A stretch of DNA of 64,000 nucleotides from Endomychus coccineus (taxonomy: Eukaryota > Arthropoda > Insecta > Coleoptera > Endomychidae). Every line of letters begins with the position of its first letter. The stretch's first letter is position 1. Shown piece after piece: positions 50,325 through 63,100 of this stretch. The stretch covers positions 200,929,997 to 200,993,996 of the forward strand of contig OY294068.1 in assembly GCA_958510875.1 (NCBI GenBank), in the 5' to 3' direction. The position numbers and the translations under genes are program-made. A model generated the notes under the pieces. The model saw only the letters and a program-made list of their open reading frames with translations, had not been told where the DNA came from and did no database searches.

Positions 50325-50637
50325 GCTATAGAAGCTAGTGGCAAGGTTTCATACAATAACTTATTCTGATACAATCCTGCACTAACTGAAAATAATATAA
50401 TTCTAGAACGACCAACAATAACAGCAAATAAAACCTGAGTGATAGGGATTTTGCTAGAATAACATATCATCCTCCAGCTTTATCTAATGCAAAATCATTT
50501 TTACATAAAACAAATTCAACATAAATGGGAGAAATTTACAAATAATTGCCGAAATGATCATCGAATGGCAACCCTCCCTAACAAACCAAACATAACAGTT
50601 TTGAAATAATCTATTACGTGATGGGACTAACCTGATT
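50325..50637 (+). repeat. Degraded edge monomer of satellite B
   Basis: Clearly related to the satellite B consensus but strongly diverged. Landmarks in order are 'atacaataact', 'atcctgcac', 'ctagaacgacca', 'gaataacatatcatc', 'tgcaaaatcatttttac', 'aaatgatcatcgaatggcaa' and 'cagttttgaaataatctat'. Around 50637 the next monomer has lost about 320 bp: 'ggactaacctgatt' runs straight into 'catttttaccataacgaatt'. This is the expected state of an array boundary that unequal exchange no longer homogenises. Confidence 0.75.
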
Positions 50638-51394
50638 CATCATTTTTACCATAACGAATTCAAACTAAATGATTGAGAAAATGATCATAGAATGACAACC
50701 CTACCTAACCAACCGAAGTTTACCTGTTTTGGAATAATCTATAACCTGACATGACTAAATCAAATTAGAAGGAAATAAAAATTAGCCAAAGGTCTCCTAA
50801 CGTTATTGTCAATCACAAAAACATCGAAAACCTGTTAGAACTAAACTAGTAGAAGCTGCAGATGTTTGAAAAATAGTCACACCCTGTAAAAAGTCTCCAT
50901 GCAATAATTTTTATATGAAACAAGAATTAGATACGACCCTGCCCCTATTCCAAATAAATATTGTATTTCTGGAACGACCCACAATGACAACAAGTGACAA
51001 AACCTCAGTGATACGGATTTACATTTTGCCAGAAAACATATCATCAAGATTTGATCAATTGCAAAATCATTTTTACCACAACGAATTCAAACTAAAAAGG
51101 AAACCAAATAATTGAGAAAATGATCATCGAATCACAACCCTACCTAACCAACCGAAGCTTACCAGTTTTGAAACAATCTATAACCTGACGGGACTAAACC
51201 TGATTAGAAGGAAATAAAAATTGGCCAGAGGTCCCCAAACGTTATTGTCAATCACCAAATCATCGAAAACCTGTTTAGAACTAAACCAGTAGAAGCTGCA
51301 GTTGATTGAAAAATAGTCCCATCCTGTAAAAAGTGTCCATGCATAATTTGTATATGAAACAAGAATTAGATACGACCCTGCACCTATTCTAAAT

Positions 51395-54120
51395 AAATAT
51401 TGTATTTCTGGAACGACCCCAAATGACAACAAGTGACAATACCTCAGTGATACGGATTTACATTTTGCCAGAAAACATATCATCAAGGTTTGGTCAATTG
51501 CAAAATCATTTTTACCACAACGAATTCAAACTAAAAAGGAAACCAAATAATTGAGAAAATGATCATCGAATCACAACCCTACCTAACCAACCGAAGCTTA
51601 CCAGTTTTGAAACAATCTATAACCTGACGGGACTAAACCTGATTAGAAGGAAATAAAAATTGGCCAGAGGTCCCCAAACGTTATTGTCAATCACCAAATC
51701 ATCGAAAACCTGTTAGAACTAAACCAGTAGAAACTGCAGATGATTGAAAAATAGTCCCATCCTGTAAAAAGTGTCCATGCAATAATTTGTATATGAAACA
51801 AGAATTAGATACGACCCTGCACCTATTCTAAATATTGTATTTCTGGAACGACCCCAAATGACAACAAGTGACAATACCTCAGTGATACGGATTTACATTT
51901 TGCCAGAAAACATATCATCAAGGTTTGGTCAATTGCAAAATCATTTTACCATAACGAATTCAAACTAAATAGGAAAACCAAATGATTAAGAAAATGATCA
52001 TCGAATGACAACCCTACCTAACCAACCAAAGCTTACCAGTTTTGAAATAGTCTATAATCTGACGAGACTAAACCTGATTAGAAGGAAATAAAAATTGACC
52101 AGAGGTCCCCAAACGTTATTGTCAATCACCAAATCATCGAAAACCTGTTAGAACTAAACCAGTAGAAGCTGCAGATGATTGAAAAATAGTCCCATCCTGT
52201 AAAAAGTGTCCATGCAATAATTTGTATATGAAACTAGAATTAGATACGACCCTGCACCTATTCTAAATATTGTATTTCTGGAACGACCCCAAATGACAAC
52301 AAGTGACAATACCTCAGTGATACGGATTTACATTTTGCCAGAAAACATATCATCAAGGTTTGGTCAATTGCAAAATCATTTTACCATAACGAATTCAAAC
52401 TAAATAGGAAAACCAAATGATTAAGAAAATGATCATCGAATGACAACCCTACCTAACCAACCAAAGCTTACCAGTTTTGAAATAGTCTATAATCTGACGA
52501 GACTAAACCTGATTAGAAGGAAATAAAAATTGACCAGAGGTCCCCAAACGTTATTGTCAATCACCAAATCATCGAAAACCTGTTAGAACTAAACCAGTAG
52601 AAGCTGCAGATGATTGAAAAATAGTCCCATCCTGTAAAAAGTGTCCATGCAATAATTTGTATATGGAACAAGAATTAGATACGACCCTGCACCTATTCTA
52701 AATATTGTATTTCTGGAACGACCCCAAATGACAACAAGTGACAATACCTCAGTGATACGGATTTACATTTTGCCAGAAAACATATCATCAAGGTTTGGTC
52801 AATTGCGAAATCATTTTACCATAACGAATTCAAACTAAATAGGAAAACCAAATGATTAAGAAAATGATCATCGAATGACAACCCTACCTAACCAACCAAA
52901 GCTTACCAGTTTTGAAATAGTCTATAATCTGACGAGACTAAACCTGATTAGAAGGAAATAAAAATTGACCAGAGGTCCCCAAACGTTATTGTCAATCACC
53001 AAATCATCGAAAACCTGTTAGAACTAAACCAGTAGAAGCTGCAGTTGATTGAAAAATAGTCCCATCCTGTAAAAAGTGTCCATGCAATAATTTGTATATG
53101 AAACAAGAATTAGATACGACCCTGCACCTATTCTAAATATTGTATTTCTGGAACGACCCCAAATGACAACAAGTGACAATACCTCAGTGATACGGATTTA
53201 CATTTTGCCAGAAAACATATCATCAAGGTTTGGTCAATTGCAAAATCATTTTTACCACAACGAATTCAAACTAAAAAGGAAACCAAATAATTGAGAAAAT
53301 GATCATCGAATCACAACCCTACCTAACCAACCGAAGCTTACCAGTTTTGAAACAATCTATAACCTGACGGGACTAAACCTGATTAGAAGGAAATAAAAAT
53401 TGGCCAGAGGTCCCCAAACGTTATTGTCAATCACCAAATCATCGAAAACCTGTTAGAACTAAACCAGTAGAAACTGCAGATGATTGAAAAATAGTCCCAT
53501 CCTGTAAAAAGTGTCCATGCAATAATTTGTATATGAAACAAGAATTAGATACGACCCTGCACCTATTCTAAATATTGTATTTCTGGAACGACCCCAAATG
53601 ACAACAAGTGACAATACCTCAGTGATACGGATTTACATTTTGCCAGAAAACATATCATCAAGGTTTGGTCAATTGCAAAATCATTTTACCATAACGAATT
53701 CAAACTAAATAGGAAAACCAAATGATTAAGAAAATGATCATCGAATGACAACCCTACCTAACCAACCAAAGCTTACCAGTTTTGAAATAGTCTATAATCT
53801 GACGAGACTAAAGCTGATTAGAAGGAAATAAAAATTGACCAGAGGTCCCCAAACGTTATTGTCAATCACCAAATCATCGAAAACCTGTTAGAACTAAACC
53901 AGTAGAAGCTGCAGATGATTGAAAAATAGTCCCATCCTGTAAAAAGTGTCCATGCAATAATTTGTATATGAAACAAGAATTAGATACGACCCTGCACCTA
54001 TTCTAAATATTGTATTTCTGGAACGACCCCAAATGACAACAAGTGACAATACCTCAGTGATACGGATTTACATTTTGCCAGAAAACATATCATCAAGGTT
54101 TGGTCAATTGCAAAATCATT
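51395..54120 (+). repeat. 1,740-bp (4-monomer) higher-order repeat in satellite B
   Basis: The sequence from about 51395 recurs 1,740 bp downstream with only isolated differences. These are 'aacctgatta' versus 'agctgatta' near 52071/53811, 'aaactagaat' versus 'aaacaagaat', and one T indel near 54121. The rare 'accacaacgaattcaaactaaa' monomer appears at 51514 and 53254. The second copy is only partly present. Confidence 0.85.
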
Positions 54121-57090
54121 TTTACCATAACGAATTCAAACTAAATAGGAAAACAAAATGATTAAGAAAATGATCATCGAATGACAACCCTACCTAACCA
54201 ACCAAAGCTTACCAGTTTTGAAATAGTCTATAATCTGACGAGACTAAACCTGATTAGAAGGAAATAAAAATTGGCCAGAGGTCCCCAAACGTTATTGTCA
54301 ATCACCAAATCATCGAAAACCTGTTAGAACTAAACCAGTAGAAGCTGCATGATCGAAAAATAGTCCCATCCTGTAAAAAGTGTCAATGCAATAATTTGTA
54401 TATGAAACAAGAATTAGATACGACCCTGCACCTATTCTAAATATTGTATTTCTGGAACGACCCCAAATGACAACAAGTGACAATACCTCAGTGATACGGA
54501 TTTACATTTTGCCAGAAAACATATCATCAAGGTTTGGTCAATTGCAAAATCATTTTTACCATAACGAATTCAAACTAAATAGGAAAACCAAATGATTAAG
54601 AAAATGATCATCGAATGACAACCCTACCTAACCAACCAAAGCTTACCAGTTTTGAAATAGTCTATAACCTGACGGGACTAAACCTGATTAGAAGGAAATA
54701 AAAATTGGCCAGAGGTCCCCAAACGTTATTGTCAATCACCAAATCATCGAAAACCTGTTAGAACTAAACCAGTAGAAGCTGCAGATGATTGAAAAATAGT
54801 CCCATCCTGTAAAAAGTGTCCATGCAATAATTTGTATATGAAACAAGAATTAGATACGACCCTGCACCTATTCTAAAAATTGTATTTCTGGAACGACCCC
54901 AAATGACAACAAGTGACAATACCTCAGTGATACGGATTTACATTTTGCCAGAAAACATATCATCAAGGTTTGGTCAATTGCAAAATCATTTTTACCATAA
55001 CGAATTCAAACTAAATAGGAAAACCAAATGATTAAGAAAATGATCATCGAATGACAACCCTACCTAACCAACCAAAGCTTACCAGTTTTGAAATAGTCTA
55101 TAATCTGACGAGACTAAACCTGATTAGAAGGAAATAAAAATTGGCCAGAGGTCCCCAAACGTTATTGTCAATCACCAAATCATCGAAAACCTGTTAGAAC
55201 TATACCAGTAGAAGCTGCAGATGATTGAAAAATAGTCCCATCCTGTAAAAAGTGTCAATGCAATAATTTGTATATGAAACAAGAATTAGATACGACCCTG
55301 CACCTATTCTAAATATTGTATTTCTGGAACGACCCCAAATGACAACAAGTGACAATACCTCAGTGATACGGATTTACATTTTGCCAGAAAACATATCATC
55401 AAGGTTTGGTCAATTGCAAAATCATTTTTACCATAACGAATTCAAACTAAATAGGAAAACCAAATGATTAAGAAAATGATCATCGAATGACAACCCTACC
55501 TAACCAACCAAAGCTTACCAGTTTTGAAATAGTCTATAATCTGACGAGACTAAACCTGATTAGAAGGAAATAAAAATTGGCCAGAGGTCCCCAAACGTTA
55601 TTGTCAATCACCAAATCATCGAAAACCTGTTAGAACTATACCAGTAGAAGCTGCAGATGATTGAAAAATAGTCCCATCCTGTAAAAAGTGTCAATGCAAT
55701 AATTTGTATATGAAACAAGAATTAGATACGACCCTGCACCTATTCTAAATATTGTATTTCTGGAACGACCCCAAATGACAACAAGTGACAATACCTCAGT
55801 GATACGGATTTACATTTTGCCAGAAAACATATCATCAAGGTTTGGTCAATTGCAAAATCATTTTTACCATAACGAATTCAAACTAAATAGGAAAACCAAA
55901 TGATTAAGAAAATGATCATCGAATGACAACCCTACCTAACCAACCAAAGCTTACCAGTTTTGAAATAGTCTATAATCTGACGAGACTAAACCTGATTAGA
56001 AGGAAATAAAAATTGGCCAGAGATCCCCAAACGTTATTGTCAATCACCAAATCATCGAAAACCTGTTAGAACTATACCAGTAGAAGCTGCAGATGATTGA
56101 AAAATAGTCCCATCCTGTAAAAAGTGTCAATGCAATAATTTGTATATGAAACAAGAATTAGATACGACCCTGCACCTATTCTAAATATTGTATTTCTGGA
56201 ACGACCCCAAATGACAACAAGTGACAATACCTCAGTGATACGGATTTACATTTTGCCAGAAAACATATCATCAAGGTTTGGTCAATTGCAAAATCATTTT
56301 TACCATAACGAATTCAAACTAAATAGGAAAACCAAATGATTAAGAAAATGATCATCGAATGACAACCCTACCTAACCAACCAAAGCTTACCAGTTTTGAA
56401 ATAGTCTATAATCTGACGAGACTAAACCTGATTAGAAGGAAATAAAAATTGGCCAGAGGTCCCCAAACGTTATTGTCAATCACCAAATCATCGAAAACCT
56501 GTTAGAACTATACCAGTAGAAGCTGCAGATGATTGAAAAATAGTCCCATCCTGTAAAAAGTGTCAATGCAATAATTTGTATATGAAACAAGAATTAGATA
56601 CGACCCTGCACCTATTCTAAATATTGTATTTCTGGAACGACCCCAAATGACAACAAGTGACAATACCTCAGTGATACGGATTTACATTTTGCCAGAAAAC
56701 ATATCATCAAGGTTTGGTCAATTGCAAAATCATTTTTACCATAACGAATTCAAACTAAATAGGAAAACCAAATGATTAAGAAAATGATCATCGAATGACA
56801 ACCCTACCTAACCAACCAAAGCTTACCAGTTTTGAAATAGTCTATAATCTGACGAGACTAAACCTGATTAGAAGGAAATAAAAATTGGCCAGAGGTCCCC
56901 AAACGTTATTGTCAATCACCAAATCATCGAAAACCTGTTAGAACTATACCAGTAGAAGCTGCAGATGATTGAAAAATAGTCCCATCCTGTAAAAAGTGTC
57001 AATGCAATAATTTGTATATGAAACAAGAATTAGATACGACCCTGCACCTATTCTAAATATTGTATTTCTGGAACGACCCCAAATGACAAC

Positions 57091-59270
57091 ATATGACAAT
57101 ACCTCAGTGATACGGATTTACATTTTGTCAGAAAACATATTATCAAGGTTTGGTCAATTGCAAAATCATTTTTACCATAACGAATTCAAACTAAATAGGA
57201 AAACCAAATGATTAAGAAAATGATCATCGAATGACAACCCTACCTAACCAACCAAAGCTTACCAGTTTTGAAATAGTCTATAATCTGACGAGACTAAACC
57301 TGATTAGAAGGAAATAAAAATTGGCCGGAGGTCCCCAAACGTTATTGTCAATCACCAAATCATCGAAAACCTGTTAGAACTAAACCAGTAGAAGCTGCAG
57401 ATGATTGAAAAATAGTCCCATCCTGTAAAAAGTGTCAATGCAATAATTTGTATATGAAACAAGAATTAGATACGACCCTGCACCTATTCTAAATATTGTA
57501 TTTCTGGAACGACCCCAAATGACAACAAGTGACAATACCTCAGTGATACGGATTTACATTTTGCCAGAAAACATATCATCAAGGTTTGGTCAATTGCAAA
57601 ATCATTTTTACCATAACGAATTCAAACTAAATAGGAAAACCAAATGATTAAGAAAATGATCATCGAATGACAACCCTACCTAACCAACCAAAGCTTACCA
57701 GTTTTGAAATAGTCTATAATCTGACGAGACTAAACCTGATTAGAAGGAAATAAAAATTGGCCAGAGGTCCCCAAACGTTATTGTCAATCACCAAATCATC
57801 GAAAACCTGTTAGAACTATACCAGTAGAAGCTGCAGATGATTGAAAAATAGTCCCATCCTGTAAAAAGTGTCAATGCAATAATTTGTATATGAAACAAGA
57901 ATTAGATACGACCCTGCACCTATTCTAAATATTGTATTTCTGGAACGACCCCAAATGACAACATATGACAATACCTCAGTGATACGGATTTACATTTTGT
58001 CAGAAAACATATTATCAAGGTTTGGTCAATTGCAAAATCATTTTTACCATAACGAATTCAAACTAAATAGGAAAACCAAATGATTAAGAAAATGATCATC
58101 GAATGACAACCCTACCTAACCAACCAAAGCTTACCAGTTTTGAAATAGTCTATAATCTGACGAGACTAAACCTGATTAGAAGGAAATAAAAATTGGCCGG
58201 AGGTCCCCAAACGTTATTGTCAATCACCAAATCATCGAAAACCTGTTAGAACTAAACCAGTAGAAGCTGCAGATGATTGAAAAATAGTCCCATCCTGTAA
58301 AAAGTGTCAATGCAATAATTTGTATATGAAACAAGAATTAGATACGACCCTGCACCTATTCTAAATATTGTATTTCTGGAACGACCCCAAATGACAACAA
58401 GTGACAATACCTCAGTGATACGGATTTACATTTTGCCAGAAAACATATCATCAAGGTTTGGTCAATTGCAAAATCATTTTTACCATAACGAATTCAAACT
58501 AAATAGGAAAACCAAATGATTAAGAAAATGATCATCGAATGACAACCCTACCTAACCAACCAAAGCTTACCAGTTTTGAAATAGTCTATAATCTGACGAG
58601 ACTAAACCTGATTAGAAGGAAATAAAAATTGGCCAGAGGTCCCCAAACGTTATTGTCAATCACCAAATCATCGAAAACCTGTTAGAACTATACCAGTAGA
58701 AGCTGCAGATGATTGAAAAATAGTCCCATCCTGTAAAAAGTGTCAATGCAATAATTTGTATATGAAACAAGAATTAGATACGACCCTGCACCTATTCTAA
58801 ATATTGTATTTCTGGAACGACCCCAAATGACAACATATGACAATACCTCAGTGATACGGATTTACATTTTGCCAGAAAACATATTATCAAGGTTTGGTCA
58901 ATTGCAAAATCATTTTTACCATAACGAATTCAAACTAAATAGGAAAACCAAATGATTAAGAAAATGATCATCGAATGACAACCCTACCTAACCAACCAAA
59001 GCTTACCAGTTTTGAAATAGTCTATAATCTGACGAGACTAAACCTGATTAGAAGGAAATAAAAATTGGCCGGAGGTCCCCAAACGTTATTGTCAATCACC
59101 AAATCATCGAAAACCTGTTAGAACTAAACCAGTAGAAGCTGCAGATGATTGAAAAATAGTCCCATCCTGTAAAAAGTGTCAATGCAATAATTTGTATATG
59201 AAACAAGAATTAGATACGACCCTGCACCTATTCTAAATATTGTATTTCTGGAACGACCCCAAATGACAAC
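57091..59270 (+). repeat. 872-bp dimer higher-order repeat in satellite B
   Basis: The 'acatatgacaatacc' variant, linked to 'aacatattatcaagg' and 'ggccggaggtcc', recurs at 57091, 57963 and 58835. It alternates with 'acaagtgacaatacc' / 'ggccagaggtcc' monomers. The spacing is exactly 872 bp, two monomers. Confidence 0.85.
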
Positions 59271-60180
59271 AAGTGACAATACCTCAGTGATACGGATTTA
59301 CATTTTGCCAGAAAACATATCATCAAGGTTTGGTCAATTGCAAAATCATTTTTACCATAACGAATTCAAACTAAATAGGAAAACCAAATGATTAAGAAAA
59401 TGATCATCGAATGACAACCCTACCTAACCAACCAAAGCTTACCAGTTTTGAAATAGTCTATAATCTGACGAGACTAAACCTGATTAGAAGGAAATAAAAA
59501 TTGGCCAGAGGTCCCCAAACGTTATTGTCAATCACCAAATCATCGAAAACCTGTTAGAACTAAACCAGTAGAAGCTGCAGATGATTGAAAAATAGTCCCA
59601 TCCTGTAAAAAGTGTCAATGCAATAATTTGTATATGAAACAAGAATTAGATACGACCCTGCACCTATTCTAAATATTGTATTTCTGGAACGACCCCAAAT
59701 GACAACAAGTGACAATACCTCAGTGATACGGATTTACATTTTGCCAGAAAACATATCATCAAGGTTTGGTCAATTGCAAAATCATTTTTACCATAACGAA
59801 TTCAAACTAAATAGGAAAACCAAATGATTAAGAAAATGATCATCGAATGACAACCCTACCTAACCAACCAAAGCTTACCAGTTTTGAAATAGTCTATAAT
59901 CTGACGAGACTAAACCTGATTAGAAGGAAATAAAAATTGGCCAGAGGTCCCCAAACGTTATTGTCAATCACCAAATCATCGAAAACCTGTTAGAACTAAA
60001 CCAGTAGAAGCTGCAGATGATTGAAAAATAGTCCCATCCTGTAAAAAGTGTCAATGCAATAATTTGTATATGAAACAAGAATTAGATACGACCCTGCACC
60101 TATTCTAAATATTGTATTTCTGGAACGACCCCAAATGACAACAAGTGACAATACCTCAGTGATACGGATTTACATTTTGC

Positions 60181-63100
60181 CAGAAACCATATCATCAAGG
60201 TTTGGTCAATTGCAAAATCATTTTTACCATAACGAATTCAAACTAAATAGGAAAACCAAATGATTAAGAAAATGATCATCGAATGACAACCCTACCTAAC
60301 CAACCAAAGCTTACCAGTTTTGAAATAGTCTATAATCTGACGAGACTAAACCTGATTAGAAGGAAATAAAAATTGGCCAGAGGTCCCCAAACGTTATTGT
60401 CAATCACCAAATCATCGAAAACCTGTTAGAACTAAAGCAGTAGAAGCTGCAGATGATTGAAAAATAGTCCCATCCTGTAAAAAGTGTCAATGCAATAATT
60501 TGTATATGAAACAAGAATTAGATACGACCCTGCACCTATTCTAAATATTGTATTTCTGGAACGACCCCAAATGACAACATATGACAATACCTCAGTGATA
60601 CGGATTTACATTTTGCCAGAAAACATATCATCAAGGTTTGGTCAATTGCAAAATCATTTTTACCATAACGAATTCAAATTAAATAGGAAAACCAAATGAT
60701 TAAGAAAATGATCATCGAATGACAACCCTACCTAACCAACCAAAGCGCTTACCAGTTTTGAAATAGTCTATAATCTGACGAGACTAAACCTGATTAGAAG
60801 GAAATAAAAATTGGCCGGAGGTCCCCAAACGTTATTGTCAATCACCAAATCATCGAAAACCTGTTAGAACTAAACCAGTAGAAGCTGCAGATGATTGAAA
60901 AATAGTCCCATCCTGTAAAAAGTGTCAATGGAATAATTTGTATATGAAACAAGAATTAGATACGACCCTGCACCTATTCTAAATATTGTATTTCTGGAAC
61001 GACCCCAAATGACAACAAGTGACAATACCTCAGTGATACGGATTTACATTTTGCCAGAAAACATATCATCAAGGTTTGGTCAATTGCAAAATCATTTTTA
61101 CCATAACGAATTCAAACTAAATAGGAAAACCAAATGATTAAGAAAATGATCATCGAATGACAACCCTACCTAACCAACCAAAGCTTACCAGTTTTGAAAT
61201 AGTCTATAATCTGACGAGACTAAACCTGATTAGAAGGAAATAAAAATTGGCCAGAGGTCCCCAAACGTTATTGTCAATCACCAAATCATCGAAAACCTGT
61301 TAGAACTAAACCAGTAGAAGCTGCAGATGATTGAAAAATAGTCCCATCCTGTAAAAAGTGTCCATGCAATAATTTGTATATGAAACAAGAATTAGATACG
61401 ACCCTGCACCTATTCTAAATATTGTATTTCTGGAACGACCCCAAATGACAACAAGTGACAATACCTCAGTGATACGGATTTACATTTTGCCAGAAACCAT
61501 ATCATCAAGGTTTGGTCAATTGCAAAATCATTTTTACCATAACGAATTCAAACTAAATAGGAAAACCAAATGATTAAGAAAATGATCATCGAATGACAAC
61601 CCTACCTAACCAACCAAAGCTTACCAGTTTTGAAATAGTCTATAATCTGACGAGACTAAACCTGATTAGAAGGAAATAAAAATTGGCCAGAGGTCCCCAA
61701 ACGTTATTGTCAATCACCAAATCATCGAAAACCTGTTAGAACTATACCAGTAGAAGCTGCAGATGATTGAAAAATAGTCCCATCCTGTAAAAAGTGTCAA
61801 TGCAATAATTTGTATATGAAACAAGAATTAGATACGACCCTGCACCTATTCTAAATATTGTATTTCTGGAACGACCCCAAATAACAACATATGACAATAC
61901 CTCAGTGATACGGATTTACATTTTGCCAGAAAACATATCATCAAGGTTTGGTCAATTGCAAAATCATTTTTACCATAACGAATTCAAACTAAATAGGAAA
62001 ACCAAATGATTAAGAAAATGATCATCGAATGACAACCCTACCTAACCAATCAAAGCTTACCAGTTTTGAAATAGTCTATAATCTGACGAGACTAAACCTG
62101 ATTAGAAGGAAATAAAAATTGGCCAGAGGTCCCCAAACGTTATTGTCAATCACCAAATCATCGAAAACCTGTTAGAACTATACCAGTAGAAGCTGCAGAT
62201 GATTGAAAAATAGTCCCATCCTGTAAAAAGTGTCAATGCAATAATTTGTATATGAAACAAGAATTAGATACGACCCTGCACCTATTCTAAATATTGTATT
62301 TCTGGAACGACCCCAAATGACAACAAGTGACAATACCTCAGTGATACGGATTTACATTTTGCCAGAAAACATATCATCAAGGTTTGGTCAATTGCAAAAT
62401 CATTTTTACCATAACGAATTCAAACTAAATAGGAAAACCAAATGATTAAGAAAATGATCATCGAATGACAACCCTACCTAACCAACCAAAGCTTACCAGT
62501 TTTGAAATAGTCTATAATCTGACGAGACTAAACCTGATTAGAAGGAAATAAAAATTGGCCAGAGGTCCCCAAACGTTATTGTCAATCACCAAATCATCGA
62601 AAACCTGTTAGAACTAAACCAGTAGAAGCTGCAGATGATTGAAAAATAGTCCCATCCTGTAAAAAGTGTCAATGCAATAATTTGTATATGAAACAAGAAT
62701 TAGATACGACCCTGCACCTATTCTAAATATTGTATTTCTGGAACGACCCCAAATGACAACAAGTGACAATACCTCAGTGATACGGATTTACATTTTGCCA
62801 GAAAACATATCATCAAGGTTTGGTCAATTGCAAAATCATTTTTACCATAACGAATTCAAACTAAATAGGAAAACCAAATGATTAAGAAAATGATCATCGA
62901 ATGACAACCCTACCTAACCAACCAAAGCTTACCAGTTTTGAAATAGTCTATAATCTGACGAGACTAAACCTGATTAGAAGGAAATAAAAATTGGCCAGAG
63001 GTCCCCAAACGTTATTGTCAATCACCAAATCATCGAAAACCTGTTAGAACTAAACCAGTAGAAGCTGCAGATGATTGAAAAATAGTCCCATCCTGTAAAA

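Noticed and set aside
50258..51486. Minus-strand frames of 70 and 102 codons (and 50915-51115 on plus) in satellite B, somewhat membrane-protein-like
   Set aside because: They fall in edge monomers only and are broken in the rest of the array; hydrophobicity follows from base composition.
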